From Solirubrobacter taibaiensis (lineage in GTDB: Bacteria > Actinomycetota > Thermoleophilia > Solirubrobacterales > Solirubrobacteraceae): a stretch of DNA of 64,000 bases. This document shows positions 13,961-22,371 of this stretch, piece by piece. Under the pieces are notes generated by a model. It did no database searches. It saw only the letters and a program-made list of their open reading frames with translations, and was not told the DNA's origin. The translations under genes were made by a program, and so were the position numbers. Location of the stretch: positions 1 to 64,000 of the forward strand of contig JAPDDQ010000002.1 of the NCBI GenBank assembly GCA_027587225.1, written 5' to 3'. Numbering within the stretch: position 1 is the first letter of the stretch; the number at the start of each line of letters is the position of its first letter.

Positions 13961-13964
13961 GGGC

Positions 13965-14009
13965 GGCCCGGCGGTGGCTGCTGCGGGAGACCAGCAGCCA
14001 CCGCCGGCC
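13965..14009 (+). terminator. Strong hairpin after the beta-helix gene
   Basis: GGCCCGGCGGTGGCTGCTG (13965-13983) pairs with CAGCAGCCACCGCCGGCC (13992-14009), with one bulged base. It starts 4 nt after the stop codon. No T-run follows, so efficiency is uncertain. Confidence 0.6.
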
Positions 14010-14025
14010 GGACCAGCCGCTCGGC

Positions 14026-14031
14026 TACGGT
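14026..14031 (+). promoter_or_regulatory. -10-like hexamer before the pentapeptide-repeat gene
   Basis: TACGGT ends 7 nt before the ATG at 14039; no Shine-Dalgarno is present. This fits leaderless initiation. Confidence 0.4.
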
Positions 14032-14038
14032 TGAGCGC

Positions 14039-14809
14039 ATGGCCGGACGGGCGTATTTCGCGTTCGAACGACACCCCGGGATCGACCTCCGGGGCGTCGA
14101 TCTCGTCGAGGCGACGCTCCAGGAGGCGGAGCTTCCGGGCGCGAACCTCGACGGCGTCGCCGCGTACGACGCCCTCGCCAACGGCATCGTGCTCACCGGC
14201 GCTTCGCTCTCCGGCGCCAACTTCGCCAAGGCGGCGCTCGTCGAAGCCGACTTCCGCGACGCCACCGCGATCGGCACCCGCTTCAACCGCGCCACGATGC
14301 TGGGAGCGCGATTCGACGGCGCGGACCTGCGCGGCGCGACCTTCCGCGGCACCCATCTCCGCGGCGCCTCCTTCATCGGCGCCGACGTCACCGGCGCGGA
14401 CTTCGACGGCGCGCACCTGGGCGGAGCGGTCCTGTCCGCCACCGCGCCGGACCTCGAGGATCTGGACTGCGCGCTCTACGTCGACGGCGCCGGCGACCGG
14501 GACACGCTGGCGAACGACTTCGCCGGCTCCTTCCACCTCACGGCAGATCGCCGCTGGCTCGAGGGAGAGGGCGTCACGCTGCTCGTCGACGACAACGACG
14601 ACGCGTACGGCGGCGACCGGGACGACCCCGTCCGTGGGTTCCTCTTCTACCCGCTCTGCGTCGAGTGGTACTTCGCGCCGGACGTCGCGCTCCCGCTGCG
14701 CGTCGCCCTGGTCAGTTCGGTCATGCAGCTCGTGTGGAGCGCGGGCGGCCGGGCCGTCGCCGCATGTGACTACGAAGACGCGCTCCCGGCGCGTCCGCCC
14801 GCTTCCTAA
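14039..14809 (+). CDS. Pentapeptide-repeat protein
   Basis: 256 residues. From about residue 15 to 140 the chain consists of A(D/N)LXX-type pentapeptides (GANFAKAALVEADFRDA, GADLRGATFRGTHLRGA), expected to fold as a right-handed quadrilateral beta-helix. The C-terminal 110 residues are non-repetitive with an acidic patch (DDNDDAYGGDRDD). Some family members mimic DNA and protect gyrase; nothing here ties this one to that role. No signal peptide. The stop codon TAA (14807-14809) lies inside palindrome copy a. Confidence 0.85.
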   Translation: MAGRAYFAFERHPGIDLRGVDLVEATLQEAELPGANLDGVAAYDALANGIVLTGASLSGANFAKAALVEADFRDATAIGTRFNRATMLGARFDGADLRGATFRGTHLRGASFIGADVTGADFDGAHLGGAVLSATAPDLEDLDCALYVDGAGDRDTLANDFAGSFHLTADRRWLEGEGVTLLVDDNDDAYGGDRDDPVRGFLFYPLCVEWYFAPDVALPLRVALVSSVMQLVWSAGGRAVAACDYEDALPARPPAS

Positions 14810-14830
14810 AGAGGGACAGTCCCTCTTTAG
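14806..14830 (+). repeat. Palindromic repeat copy a (REP-like)
   Basis: Perfect 12-bp arms CTAAAGAGGGAC and GTCCCTCTTTAG around a central A. The left arm supplies the TAA stop of the pentapeptide gene. Right flank GATTC. Copy b lies 218 nt downstream in the same orientation. One of nine copies in the window. Confidence 0.92.
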
Positions 14831-14840
14831 ATTCGTGAGA

Positions 14841-14933
14841 CTAGGTCCAGGTGGCGCGAGCCTCGGCCAGCGTCGGCAGGATGGCCGGCAGCGTCAGCGC
14901 AACAGTGGTGAGAGCGATCTTGAGGTTCTTCAT
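14841..14933 (-). CDS. 30-residue signal-peptide-like small protein
   Basis: ATG at 14933, TAG at 14841-14843. Product begins MKNLKIALTTVALTLPAILP and ends with an AEARA-like cleavage site and only three more residues (TWT). A Shine-Dalgarno-like GAGGA lies 9 nt upstream of the ATG, which argues for translation. It could be a tiny secreted/membrane peptide or the surviving 5' end of a secreted-protein gene whose body was lost; its stop is 10 nt from palindrome copy a. No family recognised. Confidence 0.45.
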   Translation of the reverse strand: MKNLKIALTTVALTLPAILPTLAEARATWT

Positions 14934-15048
14934 GCTGCACATCCTCGGCAGCACCGGCAAAGGATCGGCAAAGCTGGCCGCTTCGCCGCCCTACCCCTTC
15001 TATCGGCAGGTCGCCGCGGAACCTTGAGCGCTCACCGGGAAAAGTTTT

Positions 15049-15073
15049 CTAAAGAGGGACAGTCCCTCTTTAG
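15049..15073 (+). repeat. Palindromic repeat copy b (REP-like)
   Basis: Same 25-nt palindrome as copy a with central A; right flank GGTTC. It lies in a gene-poor stretch, 138 nt before the end of a weakly supported minus-strand reading frame. Confidence 0.92.
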
Positions 15074-15094
15074 GTTCGGGCGGGGCCGCTGCGG

Positions 15095-15131
15095 CCCGGG
15101 CGGTAGGGCGCCGGATTGCGCCCTGCCCGGG
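15095..15131. other. Strong hairpin in gene-poor region
   Basis: CCCGGGC (15095-15101) pairs with GCCCGGG (15125-15131), and AGGGCG (15105-15110) with CGCCCT (15119-15124), leaving GGT bulged. No T-run. It lies downstream of the minus-strand frame at 15211-15480 and could end its transcript. Confidence 0.4.
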
Positions 15132-15210
15132 TCGAGCGGATCGTGTTCCGCTCCGCGGCCCAGCCGGATCGATCAGTCCTCCCAGACCAGATCGCCGGCG
15201 GGCGCGGGGG

Positions 15211-15480
15211 TCAGGTGCGGGACTTCGTCGCCGGGCGATGAACCGGCGACGTACACACCTGGGGCCGAGGCTGCGTCATCCCTGCGCGGCGACGGCTTTT
15301 ACGACGATGATCGAGCGTTCGGCGGTGCGGGTGCACGACGGTGGGGGCGGGCGATTCGCGGTCAGCGAACGCGCGGGCCTCACCCAGCGTGACGAGCTCC
15401 AGGGCCGTATCCATAGCCCCGCGCACCAGCTCTCGGAGCGAGCGCTTGTTCTGGCGGCGTTCGGTCATCGAAGGGAACAT
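15211..15480 (-). CDS. Hypothetical protein, weak support
   Basis: 89 residues from the ATG at 15480, or 85 from 15468. The first 45 residues look protein-like (MTERRQNKRSLRELVRGAMD then a helical LELVTLGEARAFAD); the rest is Arg/Pro/His-rich and may be out of frame. TAGCCT 9 nt before the ATG at 15480 is a possible -10. It may be a gene with a decayed 3' half. No family recognised. The flanking non-coding stretches 15132-15210 and 15481-15637 showed no tRNA and no other gene. Confidence 0.3.
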   Translation of the reverse strand: MFPSMTERRQNKRSLRELVRGAMDTALELVTLGEARAFADRESPAPTVVHPHRRTLDHRRKSRRRAGMTQPRPQVCTSPVHRPATKSRT

Positions 15481-15637
15481 GTGTTCGCAAGGCTATGGAT
15501 CCGGTCGGACGGAAAAAAGCCCAAGGTGCGGGATCCAGACCCCGGTATTTGCGGATTCCGCGGCGTAGAGCCGAACAGGGGTTCGCAAGCTGCAACTGAT
15601 CTTGCACGGGCGTCATAACGCCCGGCCGGAAACCCGG

Positions 15638-16084
15638 CTAGTCGCCGTATTCGCTGAGCTTCGCCTCGAACGGCTTGCCGCCGAGGGAGTCGGCGAGCTC
15701 GTCGTCGAGGCGGTCGGCGGCGCCCGCGATCTCGTAGATCGCGTTCACCAGCTCACCCGACTGGAGCGTCTCGCCGAGGAGGTCGTAGCGCGCGATCAGG
15801 ACCCCGTCGCGGAACGTGAACTTCACGAAGAAGAAGCTCCGGTTGAGGTCGTTCAGGAGGTTCAGCGCGTGCGCGGCGCCCGGTGAGTCCGGGTCGATGT
15901 CCTGCAGCACGGGGGAGTGGACGATGATGACGACGCTGTCGTCCTGCCACTCGCGGAAGTCGATGAAGACGGCGGCCGAGTCGAACCGCAGCCGATACGT
16001 CCGCCCGTCACCGGAAACCTGGTACAGCAGCCCTTCGCGGACCAGGATCCCGGCTACCTGCTCAATGCTCGCGTCGACGTCCAC
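15638..16084 (-). CDS. YbjN-domain protein
   Basis: 148 residues, GTG start at 16084. Fold features match the YbjN/type III secretion chaperone-like group: helix (ASIEQVAGILVREGL), then beta strands (TYRLRFDSAAVFIDFREWQ, VVIIVHSPVL), then helices with LNDLNRSFFFVKFTF. YbjN-like proteins are cytosolic and probably act as chaperones or regulators; a specific role cannot be given. It lies 30 nt downstream of the dehydrogenase gene on the same strand and is probably co-transcribed with it. Confidence 0.7.
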   Translation of the reverse strand: MDVDASIEQVAGILVREGLLYQVSGDGRTYRLRFDSAAVFIDFREWQDDSVVIIVHSPVLQDIDPDSPGAAHALNLLNDLNRSFFFVKFTFRDGVLIARYDLLGETLQSGELVNAIYEIAGAADRLDDELADSLGGKPFEAKLSEYGD

Positions 16085-16114
16085 CCGTCGACAATTGTGC
16101 CGTACGGACCGCCC

Positions 16115-17206
16115 TCAGCGACTGCCGAGGGACGACCAGACTTCCATCTTGGTCCGGATCCGGTCCAACACGTCATCCGTGAACTCAGATGTCGTGGCGT
16201 GACCGCCGAGGTCGATCGTCTTGACCCCGGAGGCCGTGGCTTCCAGCACGGACTCGTACACCGCGCGGGAGGCGCGCTCGGCGCCGGCGTGACCCTTGGC
16301 GCCCGCGTAGGACAGCACCGACCCGCAGGCCAGCAGCATCGCCATCGGGTTCGCCAGGTTCTTCCCGAACAGCGACGGCGCGGTGCCGTGCGGCGCCTCG
16401 GCCATCGCCACGCCCACGTTGTACTCGGCGTCAAAGCTCAAAAGCACCGATTCCGCACCCGCGATCGACCCGAACATGGGCATCACGAGGTCCGACAGGC
16501 AGTCGCCGTCTCGATTCAGTGCGGGAATCACGAGCGGTGAGTCGGCAGCGCCGGAAATCAGGCCCGCGTACAAGGCGTCGATCAGCACCGGCTGATACGT
16601 GACGTCCGGATACTTGGCCGCCGCGGCGTCCATCTCTTCCTTCAACAAGCCGTCATACGTCGGTGAGACGGTCCACTTGGGCCCGCCGTAGACCTTCGCG
16701 CCGATCCGCTCGGCGAACATGAACGCGTACTCGGCGACGGCCCGGCAGGTCGAGCGCGAGATCCGCATCGTCATGAACGCGGCCTCTTCGTCGTCTTCAC
16801 CCTCGCGCCACTGCTTGGCGCCGTAGGCGTCGTCGACGGCCATGCGCACGACGGAGATCGGGTGATAGACGCCGGAGACGGGACCGACGACGCCCGGGAT
16901 CCGCCGCCCGGTACGCACGATCACCTTGCCGTCGACCTCTTCGCGCAGGATGCGGTTCGGGGAGCCGACGTCGTCGCGGCCCTCCGGCGTGATCGTCGCC
17001 GCTTTCAGACCGAACCCGGCCTCGCGCATGGCGCGCGCGGCCTCGTGGACGATTTCGTTCCCGGTCTCCCGCCGCTTCTCGAGCGACAGGTCGTAGTGGA
17101 CCAGCTCGAGCTCGAGGCCGAGCAGCTCGGGGTCAAGGACACGGATCGACTGCTCGAGCAGCTCCTGACCCGTCTCGTCGCCCTCGAGGACGATGATCTT
17201 CAGCAT
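16115..17206 (-). CDS. Isocitrate/isopropylmalate dehydrogenase family protein (probable isocitrate dehydrogenase)
   Basis: 363 residues from the ATG at 17206. Beta-decarboxylating dehydrogenase: nucleotide-proximal LEGDETGQEL at the N-terminus, SPNRILR (SxNxxLR, the isocitrate-type substrate loop) at about 101-107, an FMTMRISRSTC segment, and MAEAPHGTAP near the cofactor site. The SxNxxLR loop favours isocitrate over 3-isopropylmalate, and leu genes are absent nearby. Cofactor preference was not decided. AGACTA at 17216-17221 (TAGTCT on the coding strand) is a -10-like hexamer 9 nt before the ATG. Confidence 0.8.
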   Translation of the reverse strand: MLKIIVLEGDETGQELLEQSIRVLDPELLGLELELVHYDLSLEKRRETGNEIVHEAARAMREAGFGLKAATITPEGRDDVGSPNRILREEVDGKVIVRTGRRIPGVVGPVSGVYHPISVVRMAVDDAYGAKQWREGEDDEEAAFMTMRISRSTCRAVAEYAFMFAERIGAKVYGGPKWTVSPTYDGLLKEEMDAAAAKYPDVTYQPVLIDALYAGLISGAADSPLVIPALNRDGDCLSDLVMPMFGSIAGAESVLLSFDAEYNVGVAMAEAPHGTAPSLFGKNLANPMAMLLACGSVLSYAGAKGHAGAERASRAVYESVLEATASGVKTIDLGGHATTSEFTDDVLDRIRTKMEVWSSLGSR

Positions 17207-17218
17207 CGACGAAGCAGA

Positions 17219-17797
17219 CTAGCTTGGTGCGCCGGCGAGACCGAGCTCGGCCGCGTGCGGGTCCAGGGCAGCGATGACGAACGTGAGGTGCTCGTCGAAG
17301 TCCAGGCCCAGGTTCTCGGCGCCCTCGCGCATCGCCTCGCGGTCCACCGCGGCGGCGAACGCGGGCGTCTTCATCTTCTTCTTGACGGATTTCGGCGTCA
17401 TGCCGTTGATCCCGTCCGGCCGCACGTACGCGCAGGCCATCACGAACCCGCTCAGCTCGTCGACGGCGAACAGCGTCTTCTCCATCGGCGTGTCCCGCGA
17501 GACCTCCAGGTAGTCCGCGTGGGACGCGACCGCGCGCACCATGTCCTCCGGGAACTCGAGCCGCTCGAGCTCGGCCAGCGCGTACCGGGGATGGCCCGTG
17601 TGCAGGTCCGGATAGCGCTCGTAGTCGAGGTCGTGCAGCATCCCGACCATGCCCCAGCGCTCGGGATCCTCGCCGAACTTCTCCGCGTACGCGCGCATGC
17701 AGGCCTCGACCGCAAGCACGTGACGGCGCAGGCTTTCGGACTCCGTCCACTCGCAGAAGAGGGTCCAGGCTTCGTCACGCGTCATGGGCAGGGTCAT
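17219..17797 (-). CDS. HD-domain protein (putative phosphohydrolase)
   Basis: 192 residues from the ATG at 17797; a second in-frame ATG at 17785 is equally plausible. The metal-binding pattern of the HD superfamily is visible: H in LRRHVLAVEACM, HD in MVGMLHDLDYERYPD, H in AVASHADYL and D in FAVDELSGFV. The substrate is probably a nucleotide or phosphoester. It ends 12 nt before the dehydrogenase start and its stop codon overlaps that gene's -10-like hexamer. It is divergent from murA with a 28-nt gap. Confidence 0.8.
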   Translation of the reverse strand: MTLPMTRDEAWTLFCEWTESESLRRHVLAVEACMRAYAEKFGEDPERWGMVGMLHDLDYERYPDLHTGHPRYALAELERLEFPEDMVRAVASHADYLEVSRDTPMEKTLFAVDELSGFVMACAYVRPDGINGMTPKSVKKKMKTPAFAAAVDREAMREGAENLGLDFDEHLTFVIAALDPHAAELGLAGAPS

Positions 17798-17825
17798 GGG
17801 ACTCGGTAGCCTAGCCGCCGCCCCT

Positions 17826-19115
17826 ATGGAGAAGTTCGTCATCGAAGGTGGCGTGCCGTTGTCCGGCACCGTCACGCCCGCCGGCAACAAAAACGCCGCC
17901 CTGCCACTGCTCGCGTGTGCCTTGCTCACGGACGAGGACGTCACGCTGCACAACGTCCCCGCGATCCGCGACACCGAGGCCCTGCTGGAGCTGCTCGTGG
18001 ACCTCGGCGTGACCGTCGAGCGTCTTGACCTCAACACCGTGAAGATGAACGCGGCCAACGTGACCAAGACGCACGTGGACCCGGATCTCGCGGAGCGGAT
18101 CCGCGCAAGCTTCCTGGCCGCGGGCCCGTTGCTCGCGCGCTTCGGCAGCGCCACGATGCCGCCCCCGGGCGGTGACGTGATCGGCCGCCGCCGCCTGGAC
18201 CCGCACCTCGACGCTTTCCGCGCCCTGGGCGCGACCGTCGAGCACGGCAAGGACATCGTCATCACCGCGCCCACCGCGGGCCTCACCGCCTGCGACTTCT
18301 TCATGGACGAGCCGTCCGTGATGGGTACCGAGAACGCGCTGATGGCCGCCGCGGGCGTTCCCGGCACGACGATCATCCGCAACGCCGCGTGTGAGCCGCA
18401 CGTGCAGGACGTCGCGCGCATGCTCAACAAGATGGGCGCCGCGATCGAGGGCATCGGCTCGAACGTGATGACCGTCCACGGCGTCGCGAAGCTCGGCGGT
18501 TGCGTGCACTCGGTGTCTCCTGATCACATCGAGATCGGGTCGTTCATGGCGCTCGCGGGCGTCACCGGCGGCGAGATGGACATCGTCGGCTGTGTCGCCG
18601 ACGACCTGCGGATGGTCCGCCTGGCGTTCCGCCGGCTCGGCCTCGTGACCGAGATGCGCGAGGACGGCACCTGCCACATCCCGGGCAACCAGAAGCTCGT
18701 CGTCGAGCGCGACGCCGGCAACTACCAGTCCAAGGTCGAAGACGGCCCGTGGCCGGCGTTCCCGGCCGACCTCACGTCGATCGCCGTCGCCCTCGCCACG
18801 CAGGCCGAGGGCTCCGTCCTGATCTTCGAGAAGATGTTCGAGAACCGCCTGTTCTTCGTGGACAAGCTGATCTCGATGGGGGCGGAGATCACGATCTGCG
18901 ACCCGCACCGGGCGATCGTCATCGGCCCGCGCCAGCTGCGTGGCGCCCGCGTCTCCAGCCCGGACATCCGCGCCGGCATGGCGATGTTGATCGCCGCCGT
19001 GTGCGCGCAGGGCACGAGCGAGATCCACAACGTGCGTGACATCGACCGCGGCTACGAGCGCATCGACGAGCGCCTGCTCGCGTTGGGCGCGCAGATCGAG
19101 CGCGTCCCGGCGTGA
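17826..19115 (+). CDS. murA: UDP-N-acetylglucosamine 1-carboxyvinyltransferase (MurA)
   Basis: First committed step of peptidoglycan synthesis: transfers enolpyruvate from PEP to UDP-GlcNAc. 429 residues; NKNAALPLLACALLT at 21-35 contains the conserved Lys and Asn. The active-site loop reads PPPGGDVIG, with Asp117 where most enzymes have the fosfomycin-alkylated Cys. The start at 17826 gives the family-typical MEKFVIEGG. TAGCCT lies 13 nt upstream. The stop codon overlaps the hisZ start (GTGA), so murA and the his genes are probably one transcription unit. Confidence 0.95.
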   Translation: MEKFVIEGGVPLSGTVTPAGNKNAALPLLACALLTDEDVTLHNVPAIRDTEALLELLVDLGVTVERLDLNTVKMNAANVTKTHVDPDLAERIRASFLAAGPLLARFGSATMPPPGGDVIGRRRLDPHLDAFRALGATVEHGKDIVITAPTAGLTACDFFMDEPSVMGTENALMAAAGVPGTTIIRNAACEPHVQDVARMLNKMGAAIEGIGSNVMTVHGVAKLGGCVHSVSPDHIEIGSFMALAGVTGGEMDIVGCVADDLRMVRLAFRRLGLVTEMREDGTCHIPGNQKLVVERDAGNYQSKVEDGPWPAFPADLTSIAVALATQAEGSVLIFEKMFENRLFFVDKLISMGAEITICDPHRAIVIGPRQLRGARVSSPDIRAGMAMLIAAVCAQGTSEIHNVRDIDRGYERIDERLLALGAQIERVPA

Positions 19116-20026
19116 TCCACCCGATCCCGAGCGGCACGCGCGACGTGCTCCCGGACGAGCTCCGGGAGCTGCGCGCCATCACGGACGGGATCCGTGGGGT
19201 GTTCGACTCGTTCGGTTACGGCGAGGTCGCGACGCCCGCGCTGGAGTACGAGAGCGTGCTCACGCGCGGCGACACCGCGGCCGCCGACCCCGCCTACCGG
19301 CTGTTCGACGAGCACGGCAACGTGCTCGTGCTGCGGCCGGACATGACGATTCCGATCGCGCGCGTCGTGGCCACGCGGTACTCGACGTCGGAGATCCCGC
19401 TGCGGTTCTCCTACGTCGCGCACGCCTACCGGGCGATCAAGCAGCACCGCCTTCAGCCGCGGGAGATCCTGCAGGCGGGCATCGAGCTGGTGGGCGCACC
19501 CGGGCCGACCGGCACCGCCGAGGCGATCACCGTGCTGTGCGCGGCGCTCGACGCCGCCGGGCTGGCCTCCTACCGCGTGGGCCTCGGCGATGCCTCGCTG
19601 TTCCCGCGTGCGCTGGCCGCGGCGGGCGTGCACGACACGGGGCCGATCCTGAAGGAGCTGGCCGCCCGCGACATGGTCGGGCTGGAGCGCGAGCTGCGCG
19701 CGGTCGACGCCGTCGGGCTGCTGGACATCGCCCGGGCGCGCGGCGGCGTGGAGATCGTGCCCGAGGGTGAGCCGCTGCGCGAGGTGTTCGAGCTGCTCGC
19801 GCCCGACGTGGCGGAGCGCGTGATCTTCGACCTCGGCCTCGTGCGGACGCTCGGCTACTACACCGGGCCCGTGTTCGAGGTCTACGACGCCGCGTTCGGC
19901 TCGCCGCTGGGCGGCGGCGGGCGCTACGACGACCTGCTGGGCCGGTTCGGACGCTCCTTGCCGGCTGCGGGGTGGGCTTTGGACGTCGAGCGCGTGCACG
20001 CGGCTGTGCTGGGAGAAGGTCGATGA
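19112..20026 (+). CDS. hisZ: ATP phosphoribosyltransferase regulatory subunit HisZ
   Basis: Histidyl-tRNA-synthetase-like protein lacking tRNA-charging function that activates short-form HisG. 304 residues, shorter than HisRS, with class II motifs PSGTRDVLPDE, VLVLRPDMTIPIARV, FSYVAHAYR and GGGGRYDDLLGRFG. The immediately following gene is a short HisG, the pairing expected for a HisZ and not for a true HisS. GTG start overlapping the murA stop; the end overlaps the hisG start (ATGA). Confidence 0.9.
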   Translation: MIHPIPSGTRDVLPDELRELRAITDGIRGVFDSFGYGEVATPALEYESVLTRGDTAAADPAYRLFDEHGNVLVLRPDMTIPIARVVATRYSTSEIPLRFSYVAHAYRAIKQHRLQPREILQAGIELVGAPGPTGTAEAITVLCAALDAAGLASYRVGLGDASLFPRALAAAGVHDTGPILKELAARDMVGLERELRAVDAVGLLDIARARGGVEIVPEGEPLREVFELLAPDVAERVIFDLGLVRTLGYYTGPVFEVYDAAFGSPLGGGGRYDDLLGRFGRSLPAAGWALDVERVHAAVLGEGR

Positions 20027-20643
20027 GGATCGCCGTGCCCCGCGGGGCCCTGTTCAAAGAGGCTTTGGATGTCCTCGACGGCCTCGGCATCGACACCGCC
20101 GAGGTGCGCTCGAACGACCGCAAGCTGCTGTTCGAGGAGTCCGGGCTGATCACGATGCGCCCGTCCGACGTGCCCACGTACGTGGAGTCGGGCGCCGCGG
20201 ACATCGGCATCACGGGCAAGGACGTGCTCGCCGAGCACCCCGAGCGCAACGTCTACGAGCTGCACGACCTCGGCTTCGGGCGCTGCGAGATGGTGTTCGC
20301 GACCGTCGACGGCGACGACCCCGCCGCGGAGGCGCTGCGCCGGCTCGGGATCATGCGGATCGCGACCAAGTACCCGAACATGGCGAGCGCCTACTTCGAG
20401 CGGACCGGCCGCCAGGTCGAGATCGTCGAGGTCAAGGGCTCCGTGGAGCTCGCGCCGCTGACGGGGATGGTGCACGGGATCGTGGACCTCACCGCGACCG
20501 GCACGACCCTGCGCGAGAACGGCCTCGTCGTCCGCGAGAAGATCTCGGTCGCGACGGCCCGCCTGATCGCCAACCCGGTCTCCTACCGCGTGAAGGCGGC
20601 GGAGATCGACGCGGTCCTGGAGAAGCTGCGTGGGACGGGCTGA
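20023..20643 (+). CDS. hisG: ATP phosphoribosyltransferase, short form
   Basis: First step of histidine synthesis (ATP + PRPP to phosphoribosyl-ATP). 206 residues, so it lacks the C-terminal regulatory domain and must work with HisZ. Motifs: MRIAVPRGALFKEALD at the N-terminus, PTYVESGAADIGITGKDVL and the PRPP-binding region GIVDLTATGTTLRENGL. ATG at 20023 overlaps the hisZ stop. Confidence 0.95.
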   Translation: MRIAVPRGALFKEALDVLDGLGIDTAEVRSNDRKLLFEESGLITMRPSDVPTYVESGAADIGITGKDVLAEHPERNVYELHDLGFGRCEMVFATVDGDDPAAEALRRLGIMRIATKYPNMASAYFERTGRQVEIVEVKGSVELAPLTGMVHGIVDLTATGTTLRENGLVVREKISVATARLIANPVSYRVKAAEIDAVLEKLRGTG

Positions 20644-21775
20644 GGAGATCCGCGCCTCGGTGCCTCCGGGCGCCTCGGTGGCTGAAGATGTCGCGCGGAT
20701 CATCGCCGGGGTGCGCTCCGGTGGTGACGCGGCGCTCGAGGAGTTCGAGACCGGCTTCGGCGCGGGCGCGCGGGCGCCCTTCACGGCGCAGGCCGGCGAG
20801 CTCGACGACGCCGTGCGCGCCGGGCTCGAGGTCGCGATCCACAACGTCCGCGCGGTGGCGGAGGCGGGCCTCGACGGCGATCGCCTCGTGACGCTCCCGC
20901 AGGGGCACAACGTGACCTTACGCGAGGTGCCGGTGCGGCGGGCCGCGGTCTACGCGCCCGGGGGCCGGAACCCGTATCCGTCGACGGTCGTGATGGGCGT
21001 CGTGACGGCGCGTGCGGCGGGCGTGGACGAGGTGTACGTGGTCGGCGCGCCGCATCCGGTGATGGTCGCCGCGGCGGAGCTGTGCGGCGCGGACGCCTAC
21101 TTCGCGGTCACCGGCGCCCAGGCCGTCGCCGCGCTGGCGTACGGCACCGAGTCGATCCCGAAGGTGGACGTGATCGTCGGCCCTGGGTCGCTGTGGGTGC
21201 AGGAGGCCAAGCGACAGGTGTCCGGCGTGGTCGGCATCGACGGGTTCGCCGGACCCTCCGATCTGACGGTCGTGGCGACGGCCGGCGCCGACCTGGAGGC
21301 GTTGCGCGCCGATCTGGCGGGCCAGGCCGAGCACGGCGAAGGCTCGCTCACCGTGGCGGTGAGCGACGACCAGGCGATCCTGGACGCGCTCGAGGCCCAG
21401 CACTCGGTGCTGCTCGGGATGGAAGAGGCCTTGTCCTTCGTGGAACAGCTCGCGCCTGAGCATCTCCAGCTCGCGGGGGAAGCCGCCGAGGCGCTCGCAC
21501 CCCGGATTCGCTCCGCCGGCTGCCTGTTCGTGGGCTCGTCGTCCGGCACCGCGTTCGGCGACTACGTGGCGGGTTCGAACCACGTCCTGCCCACCGAGGG
21601 TGCCGCGCGCTTCGCCTCCGGCCTGAACGTCCGCCACTTCCGGCGCCGGATGGCCGAGGTGCGCGTGGGGAGTGCGGGAGCCGCTTTGGCCACCGCCGGC
21701 GTGCCGATCGCCGACGCCGAAGCGTTCCCGGCCCATGCCGCCTCGATGCGCTTGCGTCAGAATCCCCGCCCGTGA
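20630..21775 (+). CDS. hisD: Histidinol dehydrogenase
   Basis: Last two oxidations, histidinol to histidine, Zn-dependent. 381 residues; the usual length is about 430, and the N-terminal arm is short. Conserved parts: RRAAVYAPGGRNPYPSTVVM, GAQAVAALAYGT, GPSDLTVVA, a QAEH segment supplying Zn ligands, APEHLQL (catalytic Glu-His), GDYVAGSNHVLPTEGAARF and the C-terminal His in FPAHAASMRLR. GTG start inside the last 14 nt of hisG. An upstream start would extend it into hisG, so the short form is probably real. Confidence 0.93.
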   Translation: MGRAEEIRASVPPGASVAEDVARIIAGVRSGGDAALEEFETGFGAGARAPFTAQAGELDDAVRAGLEVAIHNVRAVAEAGLDGDRLVTLPQGHNVTLREVPVRRAAVYAPGGRNPYPSTVVMGVVTARAAGVDEVYVVGAPHPVMVAAAELCGADAYFAVTGAQAVAALAYGTESIPKVDVIVGPGSLWVQEAKRQVSGVVGIDGFAGPSDLTVVATAGADLEALRADLAGQAEHGEGSLTVAVSDDQAILDALEAQHSVLLGMEEALSFVEQLAPEHLQLAGEAAEALAPRIRSAGCLFVGSSSGTAFGDYVAGSNHVLPTEGAARFASGLNVRHFRRRMAEVRVGSAGAALATAGVPIADAEAFPAHAASMRLRQNPRP

Positions 21776-22371
21776 CCCGCACCGCTTCGATTTCCCGCAA
21801 GACGGGGGAGACCGACGTCTCCCTCACCCTCGGCCTGGCCGGGACCGGCTCCGGAACGCGCTTGACCGGCGTCGGGTTCTTCGACCACATGCTCGACCTG
21901 CTCGCCCGCCACGGCCGGCTGGAGCTGGACGTGAAGGTCACCGGGGACCTGCAGACCGGGTCGCACCACACGGTCGAGGACACGGGAATCGTGCTCGGTC
22001 AGGCGCTGGACCAGGCGCTCGGCGACCGGCGCGGGATCTACCGCTACGGGCACGCCGTCGTGCCGATGGACGAGGCGCGCGCGATGTGCGCGATCGACAT
22101 CTCCGGCCGCCCGTACGCGCTCGTGACCGGCTTCGACCGGCTGCCGAACGGGACGATCAACGGCTTCGACTACGAAGAGGCCGAGGAGTTCTTCCGCGCG
22201 GTGGCGAGTGCCGCGCGCCTGACGCTGCACATCGAGATCCAGGCCGGCACGAACGGCCACCACATGGTCGAGGCGTGCTTCAAGGCGTTCGCGCGGGCGC
22301 TCCGCGGCGCCGTCGCGATCGATCCGGACGAGACCGGCGTGCCGTCCACCAAGGGGACGCTGACCTCGTGA
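21772..22371 (+). CDS. hisB: Imidazoleglycerol-phosphate dehydratase
   Basis: 199 residues, monofunctional. Mn-binding motifs FFDHMLDLLARHG, GSHHTVEDTGI and the second pair NGHHMVEACFKAFARAL are all present. GTG start overlaps the hisD stop, and the stop overlaps the hisH start. The aminotransferase hisC, usual between hisD and hisB in Actinobacteria, is not here. Confidence 0.96.
   Translation: MTRTASISRKTGETDVSLTLGLAGTGSGTRLTGVGFFDHMLDLLARHGRLELDVKVTGDLQTGSHHTVEDTGIVLGQALDQALGDRRGIYRYGHAVVPMDEARAMCAIDISGRPYALVTGFDRLPNGTINGFDYEEAEEFFRAVASAARLTLHIEIQAGTNGHHMVEACFKAFARALRGAVAIDPDETGVPSTKGTLTS

Noticed and set aside
15500..15640. Possible tRNA or small RNA
   Set aside because: GGTTCGCAAGC resembles a T-loop, but no acceptor, D or anticodon stem fits around it.
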